Assembly (NCBI GenBank): GCA_002633005.1
Contig: NMRA01000184.1
Location: forward strand, 691,407 to 755,406
Length of the DNA stretch: 64,000 nucleotides
Reading direction: 5' to 3'
Origin: Phoronis australis
Taxonomy: Eukaryota > Phoronida > Phoronidae
This document shows, in pieces, positions 57,901 to 64,000 of the stretch. Within the stretch, counting starts at the first letter, position 1; every line of letters starts with the position of its first letter. The position numbers were made by a program, and so were the translations under genes. Below the pieces are notes generated by a model, which saw only the letters and a program-made list of their open reading frames with translations, made no database searches and had not been told where the DNA came from.

Positions 57901-58462
57901 ATTTATTCAGACTCTAGAAGCTGGTTTGTCACGGTGTATCCACTTGCAAACTGAAAGTTTTTGCAAGACAAAAACACCTTTAATCAGAATAAGAAACAAA
58001 TTGGGATCGATTTAGTAGCGGCATGTGGCCTAAAACAAAAGTTAGTGACATCGACATACGGCGCAAAGAGAATTTCATCACTGTATGAAATATTACGAGA
58101 CTGATTTTGAGAGACTAAAATGCGTAATTCTACTTTAGATTTTCATCCAACTAAACATGGCGAAATGTAGTTTTAAGCCTTATTTTGAAGAATCAAAGTG
58201 AAATTATAACTGCATATTGTGTATTAGTCAAATCTCAGAAACAATAAACAAAAAGAACAAACTGTAATACCTTTATACGATATGCTTATATCTCATGACT
58301 TGAACAAGACCACAGGGTTCAGTTAGACGAGAAAAGTGCACGATTGGTGCGCAACAGAGAGGCACAATTGGAAGTGCGGGTCTGGAAAAAGTGAAAAGTC
58401 TGTGGAAAGCCAAACGTTTGTGAGAAAATATTTACTTCCAAATTACTCTTTTCTGCTTACAG
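54931..58462. other. Upstream region of TPR-TIR gene 3; minisatellite, no exon identified
   Basis: 3.5 kb without a recognisable exon. Contains a TA run near 55420 and the minisatellite at 57673-57950. The acceptor for TPR-TIR gene 3 ends at 58462, so the last part is intron. Confidence 0.45.
57673..57950. repeat. Minisatellite, about 86 bp unit, upstream of TPR-TIR gene 3
   Basis: The phrase GGTTACGGTGTGTCCATTTA occurs at about 57803 and 57889 and, diverged, at 57727. It alternates with TTTGTCATAGTGTGTCAT. Each 86 bp unit is itself made of two similar halves of about 43 bases sharing (T)GTCAxxGTGT. Three full units plus edges. Confidence 0.8.
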
Positions 58463-58479
58463 GCGAACCAAAGAAAAAG

Positions 58480-60402
58480 ATGCCAAAACGCGGTGAGAGA
58501 CAACCATTCTTAGGAAAGAAGAATGTTGTGGAGAAAGGTTTTTTTACTGCTTGGTTTGCAAGAAACATCGATCACAAAGTTCTTGAAAATCTGAAAGTGC
58601 GATATGAATCAGAATACCGACTTGAGCCGTACAGCCGGCGGCATGCCGTCATGAACATCTTAGGGTTTATTTATCACAGATGTCACGGTGACAAGCCAGC
58701 ACCGCAGCAGATGTTCAAAAAGGTGCTCGATGAAGACCCAACGAATGTGAACGCTTTGTTGAGTCTGATGTACGTTTATGACTTTGCAGGTCAAAAGAGC
58801 GAATCGCTCAAATATCATCGACAGTATGACAGGCAACTGCAAAGCGATGTGAAGCACCAAAAAGTCATGTACGCCAGGCACTTGTATGAAATTTCAGTCT
58901 TCATGCTTTCAAGAGAAGAAACCTTTTTAAACAAGAATCACAAAGTAATAACAGAAAACCTTGAACACGCCATTGCCTTGGGAAATGAAACATCGTTAAA
59001 CAAGGATGAAGTAGTAATTTGGAAGTTTGCTCTAGGTTCAACCTTCATGCGAATAGACTCGGTTTTGGCAGAGCGTGAAAATCCAGAAAGCAAAGCAATG
59101 AAGTCGGCTCTAAAAAACTTTTACGATGTGGCAATTCACAAAGTGGATTCCAATCAGTTACCTGGGACGTTTCGTGAAAACACATTGCAGGAACCTGTAT
59201 TAGACACGAAAGGTAAGGCTTGGGCTTACATGGGAGCTGTGTTGTGGAGAAGATATCCAAAAAAACGCCTCACCCTATCGACTCTAATCGAACGCGTGAC
59301 ATTAAAACCTGATCACGAAGCGTTTGATGCTTTCAAATGTTTCGAAACGGCCCGATACATTGCACCACACACTCCAACAGTGTTGCGGAGAATAGGACAA
59401 GCGTATACGGGTAATGAAGATTTTAATGGTATGGCGTACGATTTTCTAGTACAAGCAATAGAGGCGGAACCAATTGGATACGCTTATAGCTTACTAGGTC
59501 AATGGTTTCTTAAGCAGTATGAGAGCGAGAAAAAGCAAGATTCGCTGACACTGGCCATTGAGAACTTTCAAAAAGCTGTCGCAGGTCACTGTGACATGTT
59601 TGTTCTGTTTAAATGCCTCGCAAGGGCTTACGAATATAACAAGGAAGAAGACAAGGCTCTCAACGTATTCGCCTCGTGCGAGAGTACACATGAAGGCCCA
59701 CGCACCGTCGAACTTTACACACTGTGGGCAAATTTGCTTAAAAAAACTGGTCACCAAAAGTCGGCTGAAGAGAAACGCAAGCTCGCCGAGGACACAAAGA
59801 TGGGAAGAAATCCAAAACAGATGCGTGACTTCGGCGTTCTCTACAACAAAAGTGATGTAAAATCTGTAATCAAATTCGTCGAGAATGCCGAATCCAGATT
59901 CAGCGCGAGTGGGTACTTTTTGGACAGGGACCTGAACGCGGGAGATCATGTCGTAGATGGATTAGCCCAAATGCAGACGAAGTGCAGATACATAATTGTG
60001 TTCGTAACTGAAAATTTTAACAAAAGTAAAGGTGACCAGAAAGACCTCAACCAAATTATTGCGGCTCGAAGATCTGAAACAAAGAATACAATCATACCTT
60101 TACTAACAAAGAAGGGTAAACTGCCCCAACCCCTGGCTCATGTACTTCCCCTTGAGTATGATAAAGGTAACTCTTTCTGGAAGAAACTGGGACAGGTTCT
60201 GGAAAAAGGTCCCTCTCAAAGATTTAAAATATTTCGAAGAATTTTGAAAGAGAAAAGGAGAGCACACCGTTCATTGTTATTTTTTTTGTTAAACTTAGTT
60301 ATGACCGTTGTCGTATTCATAATTGGGTCGTATTTTTTTTGCAAGTGTGAAGATAGCAATCAGGGTAGCAGCGCTGGTTGCAATAAATGTGAGTGCAATT
60401 AA
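58480..60402 (+). CDS. Tail-anchored TPR-TIR protein 3 (TTC22-like)
   Basis: 640 residues from the ATG at 58480 (MPKRGERQPF), 17 bases after the acceptor TTCTGCTTACAG (58462). The in-frame extension upstream is intronic. TPR-like region at about 30-445 (LDEDPTNVNALLSLMYVYD, FETARYIAPHTPTVLRRIGQAY, EPIGYAYSLLGQWFLKQYE). TIR domain at about 448-575: box 1 DFGVLYNKSD, box 2 RDLNAG at 483-488, so the proline of the usual RDxxPG BB-loop is lost, and box 3 FW at 566-567. The WCxxE segment reads GDQKD. A membrane segment lies at about 598-620. The tail is cysteine-rich (six Cys after residue 620, ending CNKCECN), unlike proteins 1 and 2. Close to protein 2 in sequence: many long phrases such as DKALNVFASCESTHEGPRT are identical. 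The next gene copy downstream is a truncated duplicate of this one. Confidence 0.9.
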   Translation: MPKRGERQPFLGKKNVVEKGFFTAWFARNIDHKVLENLKVRYESEYRLEPYSRRHAVMNILGFIYHRCHGDKPAPQQMFKKVLDEDPTNVNALLSLMYVYDFAGQKSESLKYHRQYDRQLQSDVKHQKVMYARHLYEISVFMLSREETFLNKNHKVITENLEHAIALGNETSLNKDEVVIWKFALGSTFMRIDSVLAERENPESKAMKSALKNFYDVAIHKVDSNQLPGTFRENTLQEPVLDTKGKAWAYMGAVLWRRYPKKRLTLSTLIERVTLKPDHEAFDAFKCFETARYIAPHTPTVLRRIGQAYTGNEDFNGMAYDFLVQAIEAEPIGYAYSLLGQWFLKQYESEKKQDSLTLAIENFQKAVAGHCDMFVLFKCLARAYEYNKEEDKALNVFASCESTHEGPRTVELYTLWANLLKKTGHQKSAEEKRKLAEDTKMGRNPKQMRDFGVLYNKSDVKSVIKFVENAESRFSASGYFLDRDLNAGDHVVDGLAQMQTKCRYIIVFVTENFNKSKGDQKDLNQIIAARRSETKNTIIPLLTKKGKLPQPLAHVLPLEYDKGNSFWKKLGQVLEKGPSQRFKIFRRILKEKRRAHRSLLFFLLNLVMTVVVFIIGSYFFCKCEDSNQGSSAGCNKCECN

Positions 60403-61110
60403 TGGGGAAACACTCCATTATTTTGACGCGGTTGTGTTCTACTGGAGCGCGTAAATTCAAATCAAATCCTTTGAATTGTGTGTATTCTAATTAGGAAAAT
60501 TAAGCTAGAAAAGAAACTATGTGTAAATTATAGACCCAGCTTCAAACAGACTCGTATTCATAATATTCACTCTAAAGGGAACATCAGATCAATCTGTTTG
60601 GATTTAGCTTCAGATTTGGACGCTGTACCTTACGATTTACAATTAATTAAAGAGACATGGAACGCGAAAGCTCGTAAAAATATATATTTTAAACAATTCC
60701 TGGCGAAAGTACCATCTCGCAACGTCTAGTACAGTGTAATTCACTTTTCCCTGTGAGGAAATATCCCCCAAAATCACAAAATTTACGATTTTTGAAATAA
60801 GCGCGAAGGAAAAACTCTGTGATTACCACAGAGTTTTTAATATGCCCTTAACTAACGATAACTGCGCGCATGCGCTCACAGTTGCTTGAAGTGGCCAGCA
60901 GTTAACAGATCGTTTCTTTTTGAAATTTGAAACTGAAAGAAAATTCTTCGATATCAACAAAGATTGAAAATCTTTACGAACAAACCCTAAAAATACTTGG
61001 TGAGCACGTTGCGAGGCAGAAAACCACTTTCAATATTGAAATTTAGTCCAAGGTCAGAGTAGATGACGTCTAGAGGTTTGTTAAAGCCGACGTACCTCGT
61101 GCTGTGTTCT
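60403..61110. other. 3' flank of TPR-TIR gene 3, duplicated downstream
   Basis: Matches the 3' flank of the truncated copy (61504-62784) in order, although that flank carries extra segments. Includes a perfect inverted pair AAAAACTCTGTG/CACAGAGTTTTT (about 60813-60838). No coding signal. Confidence 0.6.
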
Positions 61111-61503
61111 GACCAAAAAGATCTTAATCAAATAATTGCGGTTCGAAGATATGAAACAAAGAATACAATAATACCTTTACTAACGAAGAAGGGTAAACTG
61201 CCCCAACACCTGGCTCATGTACTTCCTCTAGAGTATGATAAAGGTGACTCTTTCTGGAAGAAATTGGGACAGGTTTTGGAAAAAGGTCCCTCGCAAAGAT
61301 TTAAAACAATTCGAAGAATTTTGAACTCGGAAAGGAGAGAATACAGGTCACTAGCAGTTTATATATTTTTCTTAGTTAATGCCGCTGTCCAATTCTTGAT
61401 AATTGGGTGTTTATTTTGTAAGTCTGAAGATAACAGTCAGTGTAGCTGCACTGGTTCCAACAAATGTGAACGCAATTCCTGGGGAAGCACTCCATTATTT
61501 TGA
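61111..61503 (+). pseudogene. Truncated TPR-TIR copy 4 (end of TIR plus membrane tail)
   Basis: From GAC at 61111 the frame follows protein 3 from its residue 519 (DQKDLNQIIA...): the last part of the TIR with box 3 FW, the membrane segment and a Cys-rich tail (CKSEDNSQCSCTGSNKCE). It reads nine codons past the protein 3 stop because that stop codon is changed. All TPRs and TIR boxes 1 and 2 are missing. Upstream bases match the downstream flank of gene 3, not an exon, and no acceptor sits at the junction, so this is a tandem-duplication remnant. Its frame is still fully open, which suggests it is recent. Confidence 0.8.
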
Positions 61504-61576
61504 CGTGGTTGCTTTCTTCTGGAGCGCGTAAATTAAAATTCAATTATTAATCCTTTGAAATTAAGTTATATATGAA

Positions 61577-61727
61577 ACTGTGTAAATATTGAACCCAGCT
61601 TCAAACAGGTTCATATCCATAATATTCACTCTAAATTTCTGAGAGGGAATGTCAGATCAATCTTTTTGGATTTAGCTTCAGGTTTGGACGCTGTACCCTA
61701 CCGTTTAAGTGTAGACTACAATTAATT
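61577..61727. repeat. Duplicate of 61969-62119 across an N
   Basis: 151 bases, apparently identical to 61969-62119, which begins directly after the ambiguous base at 61968. After the shared TTAATT the first copy enters unique sequence (61728-61967) and the second continues like the 3' flank of gene 3. This is the same filled/empty allele signature as at 51828. Confidence 0.8.
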
Positions 61728-62784
61728 TTATCGTAATCTATTTTGCCCGGGGTACGCCACGAGCTATGTTGCAGAGTAAAACAAGAGGAGGATTGTGAAT
61801 ATTGTCATTTATTATGACGTAATAGATAAAACTAACTAAGACTCTGCAAGATGGGCATGCAAAAAACGCCCACCGGCGTGTACAATGAATAGCCCTGCAA
61901 GAGGGAACAAAACAAAAAAACTGCCTGAAGGGCTTAAAGGAAAAGTACAGAACATGAAAACAAAACTNACTGTGTAAATATTGAACCCAGCTTCAAACAG
62001 GTTCATATCCATAATATTCACTCTAAATTTCTGAGAGGGAATGTCAGATCAATCTTTTTGGATTTAGCTTCAGGTTTGGACGCTGTACCCTACCGTTTAA
62101 GTGTAGACTACAATTAATTAAGGAGACATGGAACGCGAAACCTCGTAAAAAATTCTTTTAAATAGTTCCTGGCAAAAGTACCATCTCGTAACACAGTAGT
62201 ACAGTGTAATTCACTTTCCCCGAGAGGAAATATCCAAAAAAATCACTCATTTCGCGATTTTTGAAATAGGCGTGAAAGAAAAATTCTGAGGTTAACACAG
62301 AATTTCTAATCTGCCTCCCACTTACGACAAAAGAGCGCATGCGCACAGTCAGTTGCTTGAAGTCTCTTGAGGTCTAAGGTCACAATTTCCATAAAAGGTT
62401 AATGTGCTACGTCTACGTCTCGTGCCATACCAACTGAGGTGACATGCTTTGCCTTGTGGAAGAAAATCGACGAAGTGGCGAGCAGTTAACAGATCGTCTT
62501 TTTTTGAAACTGAAAGAAAATGCTTTGGTATCAGCAGATTGAATTTTATTACGAGCAAACCCTAAAAATACTTGGTGAGCAGGTTGAATTCTGTTTCAGC
62601 GACAGAGAACCTCTTTCAGTATTGAAATTTAGTCTGTCTATCGCGTTCTAGGCCTCTTTAAATATAATAATCACATGGAATCATGTGTCTGTTCAGATCT
62701 TGTTTTCAGACAGACCAATTTCAAGGTCCAAGTAGATAACGCCTAAAGATTTGTTAAAGACAATGTACCTCGAGGTGTGTTCTG

Positions 62785-64000
62785 GGCCCATTGTTATTCC
62801 TATTATTCACCGACATGCCTAGCACATTTCTTTGCGACTGCTTACATTTGTATATGCAGATGATGTCTGTACCATTCATAAAACCTCAGGAATATGTACG
62901 TCTCCAAATTGACTCCAATAAACATTTCATATTTTGTTGGTGCACTTTAGCATATATGTTCCGAGATAATTAAAAATTCATTTAAAAGACTCAAATATTT
63001 TCTTCTTTACAAATATGATAAATTGCCATTCATTTTTACTTTTCGCTTTCAATCTACTCAACTTAGATCGAAATATTTTTTCTAAGTGATATTGTGTCCA
63101 CCTTCATTTACAGTCATCTTTATACATCGCAGCCGTTTTGTGTTTTTGCTCAAGTGCATTATATTGTAATTAAAAATTTCCGGGTCTCATTGCTACTCTA
63201 AAATATAATGAACCACTTTGGTAATTGTATTTGTATCATATTATTGTATACAAAATATAACATAGACTGTTTGCAGAGTCCCGAATCGATAACGTGAAAC
63301 CTAATCTGAAAGGCACTTTCGTAACGATGTGATCAAGTAAACCAATGTACTTAAATAAGTTTTTACTTCATGTCTCCTCCTTTTCATAGCATGCTATATT
63401 ATCATTAAACTGTATGACTATTTTGTATCTTGTTGCTGTGAAATAAACGTATTGACCTTGACCTTGAATATGGGCGACTCCCGTGACGAGACGATGAAGA
63501 CATCTTCTCATATTCTGGTATTTAAAGTCAAGATGTTGAACACCCTGCTGTTTTTCCCCGGCGTTGTACTCAAGTCTGAGTACATCTTTGGGACATCACA
63601 CAGTATACACACTTCAGCCACAACGAGAGTTCAAATTCAGCTGCGGTAGATCAGGCTCTGTGCCCTGGCCTGCGGTGAGGACTGCACCTTGCTATGGAAG
63701 AGGGCGACTGACCAATCACGTGCTGTGTACGGTAAAGTCGCGTGATTTTCGGACACTGAAAATTAATTCCAATAGAAAAAATTCATTCTTGGACGAATCT
63801 CGCGAAACACCATTTCTGTGGTGTCCGAATTTGGCGGACCTCCAAATTTGGGTTTCCGCTAGTGTCCGAATTTCGTGAGAGTACATTATTTCGATGACCG
63901 GTCGTAGTATCAACATTGCTGGCTCGGACTTCCGGTAAAATGGCGCCAGCACAAAACGTGCGTTTTGCTAGTCTGTAAATTTTCAAAGTTATCTTCACCT
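62785..64000. other. No gene seen to the window end
   Basis: The duplicated flank ends at about 62784 (GTGTTCTG). Beyond it the DNA is A/T-rich. A repeat-like end TATTGACCTTGACCTTG lies near 63450. From 63740 to 63900 the motif GTCCGAATTT / AAATTTGG recurs with an inverted copy. No exon is recognisable. Confidence 0.45.

Overview
The window is eukaryotic and almost certainly from an animal. Genes are far apart, splice sites follow GT-AG rules (one good GC-AG candidate), and the DNA is A/T-rich and packed with non-LTR retrotransposon relics, fold-back elements and microsatellites. The mix of TPR-TIR genes, L1/Tx1-like LINEs, a TTAA-target DNA transposon and high allelic divergence suggests a marine invertebrate (hemichordate, echinoderm, cephalochordate or cnidarian). 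I cannot decide between these from the sequence alone.

Layout. 1-2.9 kb: repeats, then a promoter-like block ending in a splice donor. 10.1-12.5 kb: a three-exon gene, found by joining splice sites, for a 127-residue secreted peptide rich in cysteine and arginine, with prokineticin/colipase-like cysteine spacing. 13.97-14.1 kb: a decayed THAP zinc finger. 15.1-20.2 kb: a broken L1-like LINE, interrupted by a fold-back/tRNA-like insertion and abutting the 3' end of a second LINE. 20.5-21.2 kb: an LTR-like unit whose TATA box is preceded by a cluster of heat-shock elements. 23.0-24.9 kb: an intact intronless DUF885 family metallopeptidase-like gene with a signal peptide and a hydrophobic tail. 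28.4-29.4 kb: a tandem repeat of about 150 bp with CTCF-like motifs. 30.6-32.3 kb: two exons resembling vesicular amine transporters (SLC18A). 32.4-34.1 kb: a complete TTAA-flanked transposon copy.

The main system is a head-to-tail array of three paralogous genes (35.5-37.4, 45.0-46.9 and 58.5-60.4 kb) plus a truncated fourth copy at 61.1-61.5 kb. Each intact gene encodes about 620-640 residues: a TTC22-like tetratricopeptide region, a TIR domain with recognisable boxes 1, 2 and 3, and a C-terminal transmembrane anchor. Each coding sequence is a single exon preceded, 16-17 bases upstream of a conserved MPKR start, by a splice acceptor, so each has an upstream non-coding exon. The catalytic glutamate of NAD-cleaving TIR domains is not conserved at the aligned position. 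I infer tail-anchored TPR-TIR adaptors, probably an innate-immune or stress-signalling family that grows by tandem duplication.

Three single N bases occur (20166, 51828, 61968). The last two are followed at once by a near-copy of upstream sequence. I read these as joins between the two haplotypes of a heterozygous animal. The first of the two makes one transposon copy look like a segregating insertion.
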